Assembly: GCA_947258585.1 (NCBI GenBank) | Contig: CAMYIZ010000050.1 | Span: 1-52,822, forward strand | Length of the DNA stretch: 52,822 nt | Origin: an uncultured Haliea sp. | GTDB taxonomy: Bacteria > Pseudomonadota > Gammaproteobacteria > Pseudomonadales > Halieaceae | Reading direction: 5' to 3' | Shown here: positions 15,154-29,278 of the stretch, one piece after another | Position numbering within the stretch: position 1 is the stretch's first letter | Layout: each line of letters begins with the position of its first letter | Translations under genes and position numbers: made by a program | Notes under the pieces: model-generated | The model's database searches: none | The model's input: the letters and a program-made list of their open reading frames with translations, nothing else | Told to the model about the DNA's origin: nothing

Positions 15154-17073
15154 CTAGCCCTTGCTCAGCTGCAACAGCAGGGCGTTGAGTTTGCTGACAA
15201 AGCTGGCGGGATCCTCCAGCTGGCCGCCTTCGGCGAGGGTGGCCTGGTCCACCACGACATGGGCCAGATCCGCAAAGCGCTCCTCGTCGGCTTCGCTGTC
15301 CAGCATTTTCAGCAGGGGGTGGCCGGGATTGATCTCGAGGATCGGCTTGCTCTCGGGCACGGGCTGCCCCGCGGCCTCGAGAATACGCCGCATCTGCGCG
15401 CCCATGTCGTAGTCCCCCACCACCAGGCAGGCCGGCGACTCGGTCAGGCGCAGCGAGGGCCGCACTTCGGAGACCTTTGCCTCCAGCACCTTGGCGAGCC
15501 GCTCCACCAGGGCCTCGCTGTCTTTCTTCAGCTTCTCCTGCTCGGCCTTGCCCTCCTCCGAATCATCTTCCAGATCCAGGGCACCGCGGGCGACGTCCTG
15601 CAGCTTCTTGCCGTCGAATTCCTGCAGCTGGTTCATCAGCCAGTCATCCACCCGGTCGCTGAGCAGCAGGACCTCGATACCTTTCTTGCGGAAGACTTCC
15701 AGGTGCGGGCTCTTGCGCGCGGTATTGAAATTTTCCGCGACCACGTAGTAAATCTTGTCCTGGCCTTCCTGCATGCGGCCGACATAGTCCTCCAGGGACT
15801 GGTCCTGCTCCGCCTTGTCGGTATGGGTAGTGGAAAAACGCAGCAGTTTGGCGATCTTCTCCTTGTTGGCGAAATCTTCCGCCGGACCTTCCTTCAAGAC
15901 CTGGCCAAACTCCTTCCAGAACGTGGCGTACTCCTCCCCGCCCTTTTTCGCCAGTTTCGTCAGCATGTCCAGTACCCGCTTGGTAACGGCACCGCGCATG
16001 GCATCCACCGCGCTGTCCTGTTGCAGGATTTCGCGCGATACGTTGAGCGGAAGGTCGCTGGAATCCACCACACCCTTGACGAAGCGCAGGTACAGGGGCA
16101 GGAACTGTTCGGCATCGTCCATGATGAAGGTGCGCTGCACGTACAGCTTGAGGCCGCGAGCCATGTCGCGGTTCCAGAGGTCGAAAGGTGCGCGCCTGGG
16201 GATGTACAGCAGGCTGGTGTACTCCTGCTTGCCCTCAACCTTGTTGTGACTCCAGCTCAGGGGTTCCTCAAAGTCGTGTGACACGTGCTGGTAGAAGGCC
16301 TTGTACTCCTCGTCACTGACCTCGGAGCGGGGCCGGGTCCACAGTGCGGTGGCTTCGTTGACGGCCTTGTACTCCCGCTCGGGCGCCTCGGCGCCGTCCT
16401 CGGCGTCTTCGGCAACCGGTTTCGCGGCCTCGAGCATCATCACCGGTACCGAGATGTGATCGGAGTACTTCTTGATCACGCTGCGCACCCGCCAGTCGTC
16501 GGCGAACTCGCTGCAGTCCTTCTTCAGGAACAGCGTAATACTGGTCCCGCGCGCGTCCTTGGCCCGTTCCTCCAGGGAAAACTCCGACTCCCCATGGGAC
16601 TCCCAGAGGATGCCGGTCTCGCTGGCCTGGCCGGCCTTGCGGGTGTGGACCTCGACCCGCTCGGCAACGATGAATGCGGAGTAGAAACCGACGCCGAACT
16701 GGCCGATCAACTGGGAGTCCTTGCGCTGGTCACCGGTGAGATTCTGCAGAAAGGCCGCGGTGCCGGACTTGGCGATGGTGCCCAGGTTGTCGATCACCTC
16801 GTCCCGGGTCATGCCGATCCCGTTATCGCTGATGGTGATGGTGTTGGCGTCCTTGTCGACATCGACGTGAATGGCGTAGTCGCCCTGCCCCTCGAGCAGC
16901 GACTCATCCGCCAGCGCCGAAAAACGCAGCTTGTCTATCGCGTCCGAGGCATTGGAAATCAGCTCCCGCAGGAAAATCTCCTTGTTGCTGTACAGGGAGT
17001 GGATCATCAGGTGCAGCAGCTGCCGGGCCTCTGTCTGAAAGCCCAGGGTTTCTTTTTTCACATCTGCAGTCAT
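15154..17073 (-). CDS. htpG: Molecular chaperone HtpG (Hsp90 family)
   Basis: 639 residues from ATG 17073 ([17 protein letters not shown]). It is the cytoplasmic ATP-dependent Hsp90 chaperone. The N-terminal GHKL ATPase motifs are clear: [26 protein letters not shown] and [14 protein letters not shown]. The middle domain has the SREILQQD stretch with the conserved Arg. The acidic linker is short, as in bacterial forms. A sigma-32-type promoter lies about 60-80 bp upstream (17127-17155), so heat induction is expected. Confidence 0.97.
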   Translation of the reverse strand: MTADVKKETLGFQTEARQLLHLMIHSLYSNKEIFLRELISNASDAIDKLRFSALADESLLEGQGDYAIHVDVDKDANTITISDNGIGMTRDEVIDNLGTIAKSGTAAFLQNLTGDQRKDSQLIGQFGVGFYSAFIVAERVEVHTRKAGQASETGILWESHGESEFSLEERAKDARGTSITLFLKKDCSEFADDWRVRSVIKKYSDHISVPVMMLEAAKPVAEDAEDGAEAPEREYKAVNEATALWTRPRSEVSDEEYKAFYQHVSHDFEEPLSWSHNKVEGKQEYTSLLYIPRRAPFDLWNRDMARGLKLYVQRTFIMDDAEQFLPLYLRFVKGVVDSSDLPLNVSREILQQDSAVDAMRGAVTKRVLDMLTKLAKKGGEEYATFWKEFGQVLKEGPAEDFANKEKIAKLLRFSTTHTDKAEQDQSLEDYVGRMQEGQDKIYYVVAENFNTARKSPHLEVFRKKGIEVLLLSDRVDDWLMNQLQEFDGKKLQDVARGALDLEDDSEEGKAEQEKLKKDSEALVERLAKVLEAKVSEVRPSLRLTESPACLVVGDYDMGAQMRRILEAAGQPVPESKPILEINPGHPLLKMLDSEADEERFADLAHVVVDQATLAEGGQLEDPASFVSKLNALLLQLSKG

Positions 17074-17126
17074 GGCGTCCTCGCGTGTTGATGGCTGGTG
17101 TTGAGGGTGATTCACACAAGTAGGAC

Positions 17127-17155
17127 AGATGGGGGCGGGACGGTGGCTTTTCAAG
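17127..17155 (-). promoter_or_regulatory. Heat-shock (sigma-32) promoter of htpG
   Basis: On the minus strand CTTGAAA (17155-17149) is followed by a 14-bp spacer and CCCCATCT (17134-17127). Both boxes equal the sigma-32 consensus (CTTGAAA, CCCCAT) and the spacing is in the accepted range. The transcript would begin near 17120, about 50 bases before htpG. Confidence 0.85.
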
Positions 17156-17199
17156 TAAAGCTAATGCATATTAGTCTCATAACAATCAGGAGCAGCGCC

Positions 17200-18723
17200 A
17201 TGAAATCACTCCGGCACCACGCCAGCATTGCCCTCGGTCTCGCGGTCGTGCTGCTCACGGCCTGCAGTGACGGCAAGGATCGCGCCCCGGCGGCGCCCGA
17301 GCCGCCGCCACCGGTCGCACCCACCTTCCTGCCCATCAACCAGCCGGAGGTGGAGGACCCACCGGATGCCGGCAGCCTGTTCCTGCTGTCCACTACCTTC
17401 GACCTTGCCGAGGTGGGCTACCAGCAGCGCGAATTCTTCCTCTCCGGGGAGGCCTCGGCGTTTCGCAACATCGGCGAGCTGGGCACAGACGGCGCCTGGG
17501 AAGTGGAACCTGCCGAGACCGCAGCCTACCGCACCCGGGTGGTGGTATACCGGCCGGTGGATCCCGCCGACTTCAGCGGCACCGTGCTGGTCGAGTGGCT
17601 GAATGTCACCGCCGGCTTCGACACCGGCCCTTCCTACGGCTCCGGTCACGTGGAAATACTGCGTCGGGGCCATGTCTGGGTGGGGGTCTCGGCCCAGCGT
17701 GTGGGCATCGAGGGCAGCGAAACCCCGGTGGCGCCGCTGCACCTGAAGGCGGTCAATGCCGAGCGCTACGCAGCGCTGGAACATCCGGGAGACAGCTTTT
17801 CCTACGACATGTTCTCCCAGGCTGCCCAGGCCCTGCGTGAGCCCGGCACTGTTGATCTGCTCGAGGGCCTGGACGTGGAGCGTATCATCGCCCTGGGCGA
17901 GTCCCAGTCCGCCGGCCGGCTGGTCACCTACATCAATGCCATACACCCTTTGTACAACACCTTCGACGGCTACATGGTACACAGCCGCGGCGACGGCGCG
18001 CCCGCCCTGGCCCAGGCGCCACTGGAACCCGTCGCGACCCCGGACAGCGTCCTCATCCGGGAAGATCTGAACGTGCCCGTGTTCAACTTCCAGACCGAAA
18101 CCGACGTGCTGCTGCTCGCCGCCATCAACGACCGGCAACCGGACTCGGACCGCTTCCGCCTGTGGGAGGTCGCGGGCACCGCCCACGGCGACTACTACTC
18201 CTTCATCATCGGCCGCGAGGACAGCGGAGAGGATCCGCGCTTCCTGCTGGTGGAAGAAGCCAACGGCATTCCCGGGTTCCTCAACTGTGCCCGCCCGGTC
18301 AATGCCGGCCCCATGGCCTGGGTCTTCGGCGCCGCCCTGCGGGCCCTGGACACCTGGGTGCGGGACGGCACCGCACCGCCCACCGGCGAGCTGCTGGCAG
18401 TGGATGACGCCGGCAGCGCGTTCCTCAAGGATGACCTCGGCAACGTCCTCGGTGGCATCAGGACCCCCTGGGTCGATGCACCGGTGGCGATACTGTCCGG
18501 CGAGGGCCAGGAGGGAGACCGCCTGTGCTTCCTGTTCGGCACCACCATCCTTTTCGACGCCGCACAAATGGCCTCGCTGTACGTCGACCAGGCCGGCTAC
18601 GAAGCCGCCGTCGCCGCCGCCCTGGACGTGGCCATCGCCGGCGGCTTCCTGCTGGAAGACGACGCCGCCCGCATCCGCGCCGTCGCCCCCCTGCAGTGGC
18701 AATCCCAGGTACCGGGCGAATGA
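17200..18723 (+). CDS. Lipoprotein with alpha/beta-hydrolase domain (putative esterase)
   Basis: 507 residues from ATG 17200, with AGGAG 7 bases upstream. The signal ends in a lipobox (LTAC, Cys22), and a Pro-rich linker (APEPPPPVAP) follows. The main domain (about 60-500) has the nucleophile elbow ALGESQSAG (G-x-S-x-S form) and a likely catalytic His in GTAHGDYYSF, matching the large alpha/beta hydrolase-domain family of environmental proteobacteria. It should act as an exported ester hydrolase on an unknown substrate. It diverges from htpG; its promoter must lie in the 17100-17195 interval, where an inverted repeat CTAAT-4-ATTAG (17161-17174) occurs. Confidence 0.78.
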   Translation: MKSLRHHASIALGLAVVLLTACSDGKDRAPAAPEPPPPVAPTFLPINQPEVEDPPDAGSLFLLSTTFDLAEVGYQQREFFLSGEASAFRNIGELGTDGAWEVEPAETAAYRTRVVVYRPVDPADFSGTVLVEWLNVTAGFDTGPSYGSGHVEILRRGHVWVGVSAQRVGIEGSETPVAPLHLKAVNAERYAALEHPGDSFSYDMFSQAAQALREPGTVDLLEGLDVERIIALGESQSAGRLVTYINAIHPLYNTFDGYMVHSRGDGAPALAQAPLEPVATPDSVLIREDLNVPVFNFQTETDVLLLAAINDRQPDSDRFRLWEVAGTAHGDYYSFIIGREDSGEDPRFLLVEEANGIPGFLNCARPVNAGPMAWVFGAALRALDTWVRDGTAPPTGELLAVDDAGSAFLKDDLGNVLGGIRTPWVDAPVAILSGEGQEGDRLCFLFGTTILFDAAQMASLYVDQAGYEAAVAAALDVAIAGGFLLEDDAARIRAVAPLQWQSQVPGE

Positions 18724-18777
18724 CTGAAAACGGAGACATCGCTCAATAGCAAGGTCTCTGCCTTGGTGTGGGCTTTT

Positions 18778-18841
18778 GGAGACCGTTGAGCGCATGGATG
18801 CGCGATACGAGCCTACATGGACGTATTCACGGCGTGTCTCC
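18778..18841. repeat. Palindromic intergenic repeat element (64 bp)
   Basis: The element is bounded by GGAGAC (18778) and GTCTCC (ending 18841) as inverted ends. Inside it has a perfect GCGCAT-GG-ATGCGC stem (18790-18803), then a cgagcctacatgg-acgtattcacggcg stretch. I recall similar GCATGGATGC...GTATTCACGGCG elements between genes in many marine gammaproteobacteria, where they behave as dispersed REP-like repeats. Only one copy is seen in this window. It lies between the hydrolase and sucD genes, which are convergent. Confidence 0.55.
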
Positions 18842-18911
18842 AAAGGGCCACACCACGGCGGAGACCGATTCCCGAAGTTCCATGCCTCTTGAACGGTTTG
18901 TCAGCAGACAG

Positions 18912-18936
18912 AAAAAAGCCCGCACAAGGCGGGCTT
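18912..18936 (-). terminator. Rho-independent terminator of the sdh-suc operon
   Basis: On the minus strand the stem AAGCCCGC/GCGGGCTT with a short CTTGT-type loop is followed by a run of T. It starts 20 bp after the sucD stop codon. The A-rich start of the stem means it could also act on the convergent hydrolase transcript. Confidence 0.85.
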
Positions 18937-18955
18937 CATTCGAACAGCACCAGGC

Positions 18956-19831
18956 TTACTTCCAGCCAGTCACCTCGGCGAGGCCGTTGCCGATTTCGGC
19001 AAGACTGCGCACGGTTTTCACCCCGGCATCTTCCAGCGCGGCGAACTTCTCGTCCGCCGTGCCCTTGCCACCGGAGATAATCGCGCCCGCGTGACCCATG
19101 CGCTTGCCCTTCGGCGCGGTGACACCGGCGATATAGGACACCACCGGCTTGCTGACGTTGGCCTTGATCCAGGCCGCGGCCTCTTCCTCGGCAGTCCCGC
19201 CGATTTCACCGATCATGACGATGGCCTCCGTGGCCGGATCCTTCTCGAACATCGCCAGGATGTCGATGAAGTTGGAGCCCGGGATCGGGTCGCCACCAAT
19301 GCCGACACAGGTGGACTGGCCGAAACCGGCGTCCGTGGTCTGCTTCACCGCTTCGTAGGTCAGGGTACCTGACCGGGAGACGATGCCGACCTTGCCGGGC
19401 AGGTGAATGTGACCGGGCATGATGCCGATCTTGCACTCGCCAGGGGTGATGACGCCGGGGCAGTTGGGGCCGATCAGGCGCACGCCGAGTTCATCGCACT
19501 TGACCTTGGCATCCAGCATGTCCAGCGTGGGAATACCTTCCGTGATGCACACGATCAGTTTCACACCGCTGTTGGCGGCTTCCAGAATCGAGTCCTTGCA
19601 GAACGGCGCGGGTACATAGATCACCGAAGCGTCGGCGCCAGTCTGCTCCACCGCGTCCGCCACGGTGTTGAACACGGGCAGGCCCAGGTGCTGCTGGCCA
19701 CCCTTGCCGGGAGTTACACCGCCAACCATCTTGGTGCCATAGGCGATGGCCTGTTCGGAGTGAAAGGTGCCCTGGGAGCCGGTAAAGCCCTGGCAGATAA
19801 CCTTGGTGTTCTTGTCAATCAGGATACTCAT
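18956..19831 (-). CDS. sucD: Succinyl-CoA synthetase alpha subunit (SucD)
   Basis: 291 residues from ATG 19831 ([14 protein letters not shown]). It carries the CoA-binding domain and the phosphorylated active-site His, seen in the [17 protein letters not shown] segment. With SucC it converts succinyl-CoA to succinate with formation of a nucleoside triphosphate. [11 protein letters not shown] is the other family signature. Only one base separates it from the sucC stop. Last gene of the TCA operon, followed by a terminator. Confidence 0.97.
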   Translation of the reverse strand: MSILIDKNTKVICQGFTGSQGTFHSEQAIAYGTKMVGGVTPGKGGQQHLGLPVFNTVADAVEQTGADASVIYVPAPFCKDSILEAANSGVKLIVCITEGIPTLDMLDAKVKCDELGVRLIGPNCPGVITPGECKIGIMPGHIHLPGKVGIVSRSGTLTYEAVKQTTDAGFGQSTCVGIGGDPIPGSNFIDILAMFEKDPATEAIVMIGEIGGTAEEEAAAWIKANVSKPVVSYIAGVTAPKGKRMGHAGAIISGGKGTADEKFAALEDAGVKTVRSLAEIGNGLAEVTGWK

Positions 19832-19832
19832 T

Positions 19833-21002
<1,170 letters not shown>

Positions 21003-21110
21003 GCTCTGTCCTGTGTTTTACGTTATCTACTGGAGTGGGCTCTACTACCCACACCCCCCAGTGCCTCGTCTGCGCAGAATTGGTTTTATGCGCGCGCGAC
21101 CGGGCAAAGT

Positions 21111-22553
<1,443 letters not shown>

Positions 22554-22575
22554 TTATCCCGATTCCGTTGTGAGC

Positions 22576-23823
22576 TTACAGTTGCAGCAGGATGCGCGCC
22601 GGATCTTCGATCAGATCCTTCACCGCCACCAGGAATTGCACCGCGGTCTTGCCGTCGATCAGACGATGGTCATAGGACAGCGCCAGATACATCATCGGCT
22701 GGATCACCACCTGCCCATTCACCGCCATGGGCCGCTCCTGGATCTTGTGCATACCGAGGATACCGGTCTGCGGCGGGTTGAGAATGGGAGTCGACAGCAG
22801 CGAGCCGAACACGCCGCCGTTGGTCACGGTGAAGGTACCACCGGTCATGTCGTCGATGCTCAACTTGTTGTCCCGCGCCCGCAGGCCCAGGTCGCGGATC
22901 GCCGCTTCGACATCCGCCAGGCTCATGAAATCCGCGTCGCGCAGCACCGGCACAACCAGGCCACCGGGCGTGGAAACCGCCACGCCAATGTCCTGGTAGC
23001 CGTGATAGACCACGTCATTGCCATCGATGGACGCGTTGACTTCCGGGAACCGCTTGAGCGCTTCACAGCAGGCCTTGACGAAAAAGCCCATGAAGCCCAG
23101 ACGGGTACCGTTGTGGGTCTTCTCGAACTGGTCCTTGTATTTTTCCCGCAGCGCCATCACCGGCGCCATATTGACCTCGTTGAAGGTCGTCAGCATCGCA
23201 GTGCCGCGTGTTGCCTCCAGCAGGCGCTCGGCAATACGGGCGCGCATCCGGGTCATGGGCACGCGCTTCTCCACGCGCTCCGCGGTAGGACCTGCAGGCA
23301 CCTGGGGCATGGCCTGTGCCGTTGCCGGGGAAGCCGCAGGGGCAGCACTCGGCGCCTTTTCCACAGGCGCCTTGGCGGGCGCTTTCTGCATGTGCGCCAG
23401 CACGTCTTCCTTGGTCACGCGACCGCCCTTGCCGGTGCCCGCTATGGCCGCCGCGTCAAGCTTGTGTTCCTCTACCAGCTGGCGCGCGGCAGGGCCCATG
23501 AGTCCCTGCGCGGCGCCGGTGGCAGGTCCGTCCTGCGCCGGGGCGGCCGCTGCCGGCGCTTCTGCCGCGGGGCTGGCGGCTGCTGCGCCTGGCTCCAGTG
23601 ATGCCAGCAGCTGCTCGCTCTGGATTGTTTCACCCGCCGCCGCATGGATCTTGCTGATGACGCCGTCTTCCGGTGCCACCACTTCCATCACCACCTTGTC
23701 AGTCTCGATCTCGACAATCAGCTCGTCGCGAACAACCGCGTCGCCTTCCTGCTTGTGCCAGGCTGCAATTTCCCCGTCTGCCACCGATTCGGGAAAAGAT
23801 GGAGCCTTTATTTCAATAGCCAT
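22576..23823 (-). CDS. sucB: 2-oxoglutarate dehydrogenase E2, dihydrolipoyllysine succinyltransferase (SucB)
   Basis: 415 residues. One lipoyl domain (1-80; lipoylated Lys in [11 protein letters not shown]), an Ala/Pro linker, a peripheral-subunit-binding domain ([18 protein letters not shown]..), a second linker rich in Ala and Pro, and the acyltransferase core with active-site [10 protein letters not shown] near the C-terminus. The single lipoyl domain and the core sequence are typical of SucB and not of AceF. It lies 20 bp after sucA. Confidence 0.97.
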   Translation of the reverse strand: MAIEIKAPSFPESVADGEIAAWHKQEGDAVVRDELIVEIETDKVVMEVVAPEDGVISKIHAAAGETIQSEQLLASLEPGAAAASPAAEAPAAAAPAQDGPATGAAQGLMGPAARQLVEEHKLDAAAIAGTGKGGRVTKEDVLAHMQKAPAKAPVEKAPSAAPAASPATAQAMPQVPAGPTAERVEKRVPMTRMRARIAERLLEATRGTAMLTTFNEVNMAPVMALREKYKDQFEKTHNGTRLGFMGFFVKACCEALKRFPEVNASIDGNDVVYHGYQDIGVAVSTPGGLVVPVLRDADFMSLADVEAAIRDLGLRARDNKLSIDDMTGGTFTVTNGGVFGSLLSTPILNPPQTGILGMHKIQERPMAVNGQVVIQPMMYLALSYDHRLIDGKTAVQFLVAVKDLIEDPARILLQL

Positions 23824-23843
23824 TTCGATTCCTTTGGAATGTG

Positions 23844-26705
23844 CTAGAGCTGCCCGGAACCGGCCGGTTCCAGAGCATCATTGATAAACTGTTCCTGCTG
23901 CGCAAGGTGCAGGGCCATGTAGCCGGCAGCGGGCGCGGCCGAAGGGTCGCGGCCGGCGTAGCGGAGATACACATCCTGCTTGTGCGCAAACATTACCCGA
24001 CGCATATGGTGCTGGCTGGAGTACCAGGCACCCTGGTTCTGGGGTTCCTCCTGGCACCAGGCGGCATCGATAATGTTGGGGTACTGGCCCAGGACCTGCA
24101 GCAGCTCCGCTTCCGGGAACGGGTACAGCTGCTCGAGCCGAATCAGGGCCGCATCCACCAGACCGCGCTCCCGCCGGGCGGCGAGCAGGTCATAATAGAC
24201 TTTGCCACTGCACAGGATGACGCGCTTGACCGCGCTCTTGTCGATCGTTGCGTCGGTCTCGTCCAGCACATTGTGGAAATGGCCGTTGGCAAGGTCCTCC
24301 AGGGACGACACGGCTTCCTTGTGCCGCAGCAAGCTTTTCGGCGACATCACCACCAGCGGCTTGCGCAGCGGCCGTATGGCCTGGCGCCGCAGCATGTGGA
24401 AAATCTGTGCCGGAGTGGTGGGCACACACACCTGGATATTGTGTTCCGCGCACAACTGCAGGAACCGTTCAAGGCGGGCGGAGGAGTGCTCGGGCCCCTG
24501 GCCTTCGTACCCATGGGGCAACAGCATGGTCAGGCCGCACAGGCGGGACCACTTGTGTTCACCACTGGTAATGAACTGGTCAATGACCACCTGGGCGCCG
24601 TTGGCGAAGTCCCCGAACTGGGCTTCCCAGATCACCAGGCCCGTGGGCGACGTGGTCGAATAGCCGTACTCGAAGGCCAGCACCGCCTCTTCCGACAGCA
24701 GGGAGTCATAGATGACAAAGGGCGCCTGGTCGTCGCTGATGTGCTGCAGCGGGATGTAGCGACTCGCGTCTTTCTGGTTGTGCAGCACCGCGTGGCGGTG
24801 GGAAAAGGTGCCACGACCAACGTCCTGGCCGGTCAGGCGAACCGGGTAACCGGCTTGCAGCAGACTGGCATAGGCGAGGGTTTCGGCCGCGCCCCAGTTC
24901 AGGGACAAGGCGCCGGCTGCCATTTTCCGACGGTCTTCCAGAATTTTTGCTACCTGGCGCTGCAGCGGAAAGTTTTCCGGCGCCAGATTGGTGTCGTGGG
25001 CCAGGGTCTGCAGGGCGTGCAGGTCCATGCGGGTATCGCAGGGCAATGTCCACTCGTGGCCCAGGTAGGGCGTCCAGTCCACGAACAGGCTGGAGTTGGG
25101 TTCGGACACCAGCCCGCTGACCAGTGGCTCGCCGCGATCGAGGGATTCCCGGTAGGCATTGACCAGGTATTCGTCGTCCTCGGCGGTAATGATGCCCTGC
25201 TCTATCAGCCTAGCGGCGTAGAGGTCCCGCGTCGTTTTCTGTTTGCGGATACGCTCATACATCAACGGCTGGGTCACCGAAGGCTCATCCGCCTCATTGT
25301 GGCCACGGCGGCGATAGCAGATCAGGTCGATCACCACATCGCGATTGAAGGTGTTGCGGAAGTCCACCGCGAGGTGGGTCACGAAGTGGACCGCTTCCGG
25401 GTCGTCCGCGTTGACGTGGAAAATGGGCGCCTGAACCATCTTCGCGACATCGGTGCAGTACTCGGTGGAGCGCGCGTCCACACGCTCGCTGGTCGTGAAG
25501 CCGACCTGGTTGTTCAATACGATGTGCAGGGTACCGCCCGTCTTGTAGCCACGGGTTTGCGACATCTGGAAGGTTTCCATCACCACGCCCTGGCCGGCAA
25601 AAGCCGCATCGCCATGGATCACGACCGGGACCACGGTGTCGCCTTTGGAATCCTGGCGCCGATCCTGGCGGGCGCGCACGGATCCTTCCACCACCGGTGA
25701 CACGATCTCCAGATGGGAGGGGTTGAACGCCAGCGCCAGGTGCACTTCGCCGCCCGGCGTCATCACGTTGGAGGAAAAGCCCTGGTGGTACTTCACGTCA
25801 CCGGACTTGTCGTAGACTGCCCTGCCCTCGAATTCGGCAAACAGGTCCGAGGGGTTCTTGCCGAAAATGTTGACCAGCACGTTGAGGCGGCCGCGGTGGG
25901 CCATCCCGATCACGATTTCCTTGGCCCCATAGGAGCCGCTGCGCTGGACCATTTCCGCCAGCATCGGGATCAATGACTCGCCGCCCTCCAGGCCAAAGCG
26001 CTTGGTGCCCGGATACTTCGAGCCCAGGGACTTCTCCAGCCCCTCGGCCTTGATCAGGCGCCGCAGCAGCTGCTTGCGAATATCCGCGGAGTAACTGGGC
26101 GCGGAACGCACGGATTCCATGCGCTGCATGATCCAGTGCCGCTGTTCGGTATCGACGATGTGCATGAACTCGGTGCCGATGGTATGGCAGTAGGTGCGCT
26201 CCAGGGCGTCGACGATCTCGCCGAGGGTCGCGTCGGTCTTGCCGATGTACATGCTGCCGGTCTGGAAGACAGTTTCCAGATCGGCCACGGACAGCTGGTG
26301 AAACGCGAGATCCAGGTCTGGCACGGGGTCCCGCAGGTGCAGGCTCAGCGGGTCCAGGCTGGCTTTCTGGTGGCCGCGCTGGCGGTAGGCCGACACCAGT
26401 TGTACTACCTTGACCTGTTTGCGCTCGTACTCCGTGGCCTGGGAATCGTGGGCCACGGTGGCTTCGGTGCGCACCCGCATCTTGCTGATCTGGGCGAAGC
26501 GATCCCGGATCGTGGAGTGGGGAATGTCCTGAATCAGCGCCGAAGGGGAGTCCACCCGGGGCAGTTTGTCAAAATAATCCCGCCACTGCTCCGGAACCCC
26601 GTTTGGATCCAGGAGATAGGATTCGTACAAATCCTCCACGTAGCTGGCGTTGCCACCGGCGATATGCGAGCTCCGGCGCAGGAGCTCCATTGGACTGTCT
26701 TGCAT
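23844..26705 (-). CDS. sucA: 2-oxoglutarate dehydrogenase E1 component (SucA)
   Basis: 953 residues. The start is set at the second of two adjacent ATGs (26705) because AAGG is better spaced from it and it aligns with the E. coli start. It is the thiamine-diphosphate-dependent decarboxylase of the TCA cycle. The thiamine motif GDAAFAGQG...NNQVGFTTS and the [13 protein letters not shown] segment identify OGDH E1. The N-terminal [19 protein letters not shown] block binds E2. It lies 62 bp after sdhB, with no terminator between, so the sdh and suc genes are probably one unit. Confidence 0.97.
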   Translation of the reverse strand: MQDSPMELLRRSSHIAGGNASYVEDLYESYLLDPNGVPEQWRDYFDKLPRVDSPSALIQDIPHSTIRDRFAQISKMRVRTEATVAHDSQATEYERKQVKVVQLVSAYRQRGHQKASLDPLSLHLRDPVPDLDLAFHQLSVADLETVFQTGSMYIGKTDATLGEIVDALERTYCHTIGTEFMHIVDTEQRHWIMQRMESVRSAPSYSADIRKQLLRRLIKAEGLEKSLGSKYPGTKRFGLEGGESLIPMLAEMVQRSGSYGAKEIVIGMAHRGRLNVLVNIFGKNPSDLFAEFEGRAVYDKSGDVKYHQGFSSNVMTPGGEVHLALAFNPSHLEIVSPVVEGSVRARQDRRQDSKGDTVVPVVIHGDAAFAGQGVVMETFQMSQTRGYKTGGTLHIVLNNQVGFTTSERVDARSTEYCTDVAKMVQAPIFHVNADDPEAVHFVTHLAVDFRNTFNRDVVIDLICYRRRGHNEADEPSVTQPLMYERIRKQKTTRDLYAARLIEQGIITAEDDEYLVNAYRESLDRGEPLVSGLVSEPNSSLFVDWTPYLGHEWTLPCDTRMDLHALQTLAHDTNLAPENFPLQRQVAKILEDRRKMAAGALSLNWGAAETLAYASLLQAGYPVRLTGQDVGRGTFSHRHAVLHNQKDASRYIPLQHISDDQAPFVIYDSLLSEEAVLAFEYGYSTTSPTGLVIWEAQFGDFANGAQVVIDQFITSGEHKWSRLCGLTMLLPHGYEGQGPEHSSARLERFLQLCAEHNIQVCVPTTPAQIFHMLRRQAIRPLRKPLVVMSPKSLLRHKEAVSSLEDLANGHFHNVLDETDATIDKSAVKRVILCSGKVYYDLLAARRERGLVDAALIRLEQLYPFPEAELLQVLGQYPNIIDAAWCQEEPQNQGAWYSSQHHMRRVMFAHKQDVYLRYAGRDPSAAPAAGYMALHLAQQEQFINDALEPAGSGQL

Positions 26706-26767
26706 CATGCCCTTCCGGGGTTGGTTTCAGGCCGGCGGTGACCCGGCTGGTTACACCGATTGGTTGT

Positions 26768-27472
26768 TCAGGTTGCCCGGGTCAGCAGCATCGTGCGGAT
26801 GTGACCGATCGCGCGGGTCGGGTTCAGGCCCTTGGGGCACACATTGACACAATTCTGGATGCCATGACAACGAAACACGCTGAACGGATCGTCGAGGCGC
26901 GACAGGCGGTCGTCGGTGGCGGTGTCGCGGCTGTCGGCCAGGAAGCGGTAGGCCTGCAAAAGACCTGCCGGACCGATAAAGCGATCCGGGTTCCACCAGA
27001 ACGACGGGCAGCTGGTGGAACAGCAGGCGCAGAGAATACACTCGTACAGGCCGTCCAGCTTGGCCCGGTCCTCGGGCGTTTGCAGGCGCTCGATTGCCGG
27101 CGCCGGCGTGTTGTTCTGCAGGTAGGGCTGGATTTTCTCGTACTGGGCGTAGAACAGGCTCATGTCCACGACCAGGTCGCGAATCACCGGCAGGCCAGGC
27201 AGCGGACGAATGACCAGCTTGTTGTTCTTCACCGTCTCGGACAGCGGCGTGATGCAGGCCAGGCCGTTCTTGCCGTTGATGTTCAGACCGTCGGAGCCAC
27301 ACACACCCTCACGGCAGGAGCGACGATAGGTTACCGAGCTGTCCTGGGCCTTGATCTGCTCCAGCACGTCCAGCACCATCAGGTCCTTGCCCTCAGTGTC
27401 AAACTGGAAATCCTGCATCCAGGGCTGCTGGTCGGTTTCCGGGTTGTAGCGATAAATACTTACTTGCAACAT
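26768..27472 (-). CDS. sdhB: Succinate dehydrogenase iron-sulfur subunit (SdhB)
   Basis: 234 residues. All three cluster motifs are complete: the 2Fe-2S site (CREGVCGSDGLNINGKNG..C), the 4Fe-4S site (CILCACCSTSCP) and the 3Fe-4S site (CHGIQNCVNVCPKGL). It passes electrons from SdhA flavin to the quinone site in the membrane anchor. It lies 30 bp after sdhA. Confidence 0.98.
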   Translation of the reverse strand: MLQVSIYRYNPETDQQPWMQDFQFDTEGKDLMVLDVLEQIKAQDSSVTYRRSCREGVCGSDGLNINGKNGLACITPLSETVKNNKLVIRPLPGLPVIRDLVVDMSLFYAQYEKIQPYLQNNTPAPAIERLQTPEDRAKLDGLYECILCACCSTSCPSFWWNPDRFIGPAGLLQAYRFLADSRDTATDDRLSRLDDPFSVFRCHGIQNCVNVCPKGLNPTRAIGHIRTMLLTRAT

Positions 27473-27502
27473 GGTTGTGACCTCTGGGTAGCTACGCAGC
27501 GA

Positions 27503-29275
27503 TTAATACGTACGGGCCTTGGGCTCGAAGGTGGGCACGGTCCGCGGCTTGAAGTTGACGCCGCGCTTGCCGACCCGCTTCTCGCCCGGGTAATACATGG
27601 AGTGACACAGCCAGTTCTCATCGTCCCGCTCCTGGAAATCATCCCTGGCGTGGGCACCACGGCTTTCGTTGCGGGCCTCGGCGGTGATCGCCGTGGCTTC
27701 GGCCACTTCCAGCAGATTGTGCAGCTCCAGCGCCTCAATCCGGGCCGTGTTGAAGGTATTGCTCTTGTCCGGCAGGGCAGCCCCCTCGATACGGCCACGC
27801 AGCTCCGCCAACTTGCGAATGCCTTCCTGCATGAACTCGCCCTTGCGGAACACGCCGAAGTAGTTCTGCATGACAGACTGCAGCTCTTTGCGCAGATCGG
27901 GGATCTTGTCGCTGCCAGTGGCCTCGTTGAGTTTGTTGAGCCGGGACATGCCCTGCTCGATATCCGAAGCGCTGGCGTCGCGCATATCGATGCCTTCGCG
28001 CAGCGCATTCTCGATAAACAGGCCGGAGGCGCGGCCGAACACCACCAGGTCCAGCAGCGAATTGCCGCCGAGGCGATTGGCGCCGTGTACCGAAACACAG
28101 GCCACCTCGCCACAGGCGTACAGGCCGGGAATAATCTGGTCGTTGCCCTGTGCGTCCACGGTCAGGGCCTGGCCATGGATATTGGTGGGAATGCCGCCCA
28201 TCATGTAGTGACAGGTCGGCACGACGGGAATGGGCTCCTTGACCGGGTCAACGTGGGCAAAGGCGCGCGACAGCTCGCAGATACCCGGCAGGCGCGACTC
28301 CAGCACCTCCTCACCCAGGTGATCCAGCTTGAGCAGCACGTGGTCGCCCTCGGGACCGCAGCCGCGCCCCTCGATGATCTCCAGGATCATCGACCGCGCA
28401 ACCACGTCGCGCCCGGCCAGATCCTTGGCGTTGGGCGCATAGCGCTCCATGAAGCGCTCGCCGTCCTTGTTGATCAGATAGCCACCCTCGCCGCGGCAAC
28501 CTTCGGTCACCAGCGTACCGGCACCGTAGATACCGGTGGGGTGGAACTGCCACATCTCGATATCCTGTACCGGGAACCCGGCCCGCAGGGCCATGCCGAT
28601 ACCGTCGCCGGTATTGATGTGGGCATTGGTGGTGGAGGCGTAGATGCGTCCTGCCCCACCCGTGGCAAAAACCGTCGCCTTGGCTTTGACGTAGACGGTT
28701 TCACCGGTTTCCATGCAGATGGCAATAACACCCACCACGGCGCCGTCCTGGTTCTTCACCAGATCGGTGGCATACCACTCATTGAAAAACACCGTCTGGT
28801 TCTTCAGGTTGCCCTGGTACAGGGTATGCAGCAGGGCGTGGCCGGTACGGTCTGCGGCGGCACAGGTGCGGGCTGCCTGGGTAGGGTTATCGGGACCCTT
28901 GGACTGGCCGCCGAACGGGCGCTGGTAGATGCGACCCTCTTCCGTGCGGGAAAACGGCAGGCCCATGTGCTCCAGCTCGAATACCGCCTCGGGCCCTACG
29001 CTGCACATGTACTCGATAGCGTCCTGGTCACCGATGTAATCGGAGCCCTTGACCGTATCGTACATGTGCCAGCGCCAGTCGTCGTTTGGATCCGCGCTGG
29101 CGATGGCGCAGGTGATGCCCCCCTGGGCGGAAACCGTGTGGGAGCGGGTCGGGAACACCTTGGAGATTACCGCAGTCTTGTAGCCGGACTGGGCCAACTG
29201 CAGCGCGGCACGCATGCCCGCACCACCACCACCCACGATGACGCCGTCAAATGAAATGGTTCGCAATGCTGTCAT
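27503..29275 (-). CDS. sdhA: Succinate dehydrogenase flavoprotein subunit (SdhA)
   Basis: 590 residues. The FAD-binding [15 protein letters not shown] and the covalent-flavin His in [11 protein letters not shown] are visible, with the substrate-site stretches [10 protein letters not shown] and [16 protein letters not shown]. It oxidises succinate to fumarate. It starts 3 bp after sdhD, in the sdhCDAB order typical of proteobacteria. Confidence 0.98.
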   Translation of the reverse strand: MTALRTISFDGVIVGGGGAGMRAALQLAQSGYKTAVISKVFPTRSHTVSAQGGITCAIASADPNDDWRWHMYDTVKGSDYIGDQDAIEYMCSVGPEAVFELEHMGLPFSRTEEGRIYQRPFGGQSKGPDNPTQAARTCAAADRTGHALLHTLYQGNLKNQTVFFNEWYATDLVKNQDGAVVGVIAICMETGETVYVKAKATVFATGGAGRIYASTTNAHINTGDGIGMALRAGFPVQDIEMWQFHPTGIYGAGTLVTEGCRGEGGYLINKDGERFMERYAPNAKDLAGRDVVARSMILEIIEGRGCGPEGDHVLLKLDHLGEEVLESRLPGICELSRAFAHVDPVKEPIPVVPTCHYMMGGIPTNIHGQALTVDAQGNDQIIPGLYACGEVACVSVHGANRLGGNSLLDLVVFGRASGLFIENALREGIDMRDASASDIEQGMSRLNKLNEATGSDKIPDLRKELQSVMQNYFGVFRKGEFMQEGIRKLAELRGRIEGAALPDKSNTFNTARIEALELHNLLEVAEATAITAEARNESRGAHARDDFQERDDENWLCHSMYYPGEKRVGKRGVNFKPRTVPTFEPKARTY

Positions 29276-29278
29276 ATC

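Noticed and set aside
26603-29254. An 883-codon plus-strand open frame opposite sdhB and sdhA
   Set aside because: Antisense shadow of SDH genes whose cluster and flavin motifs are complete; composition is typical of reversed GC-rich coding DNA.
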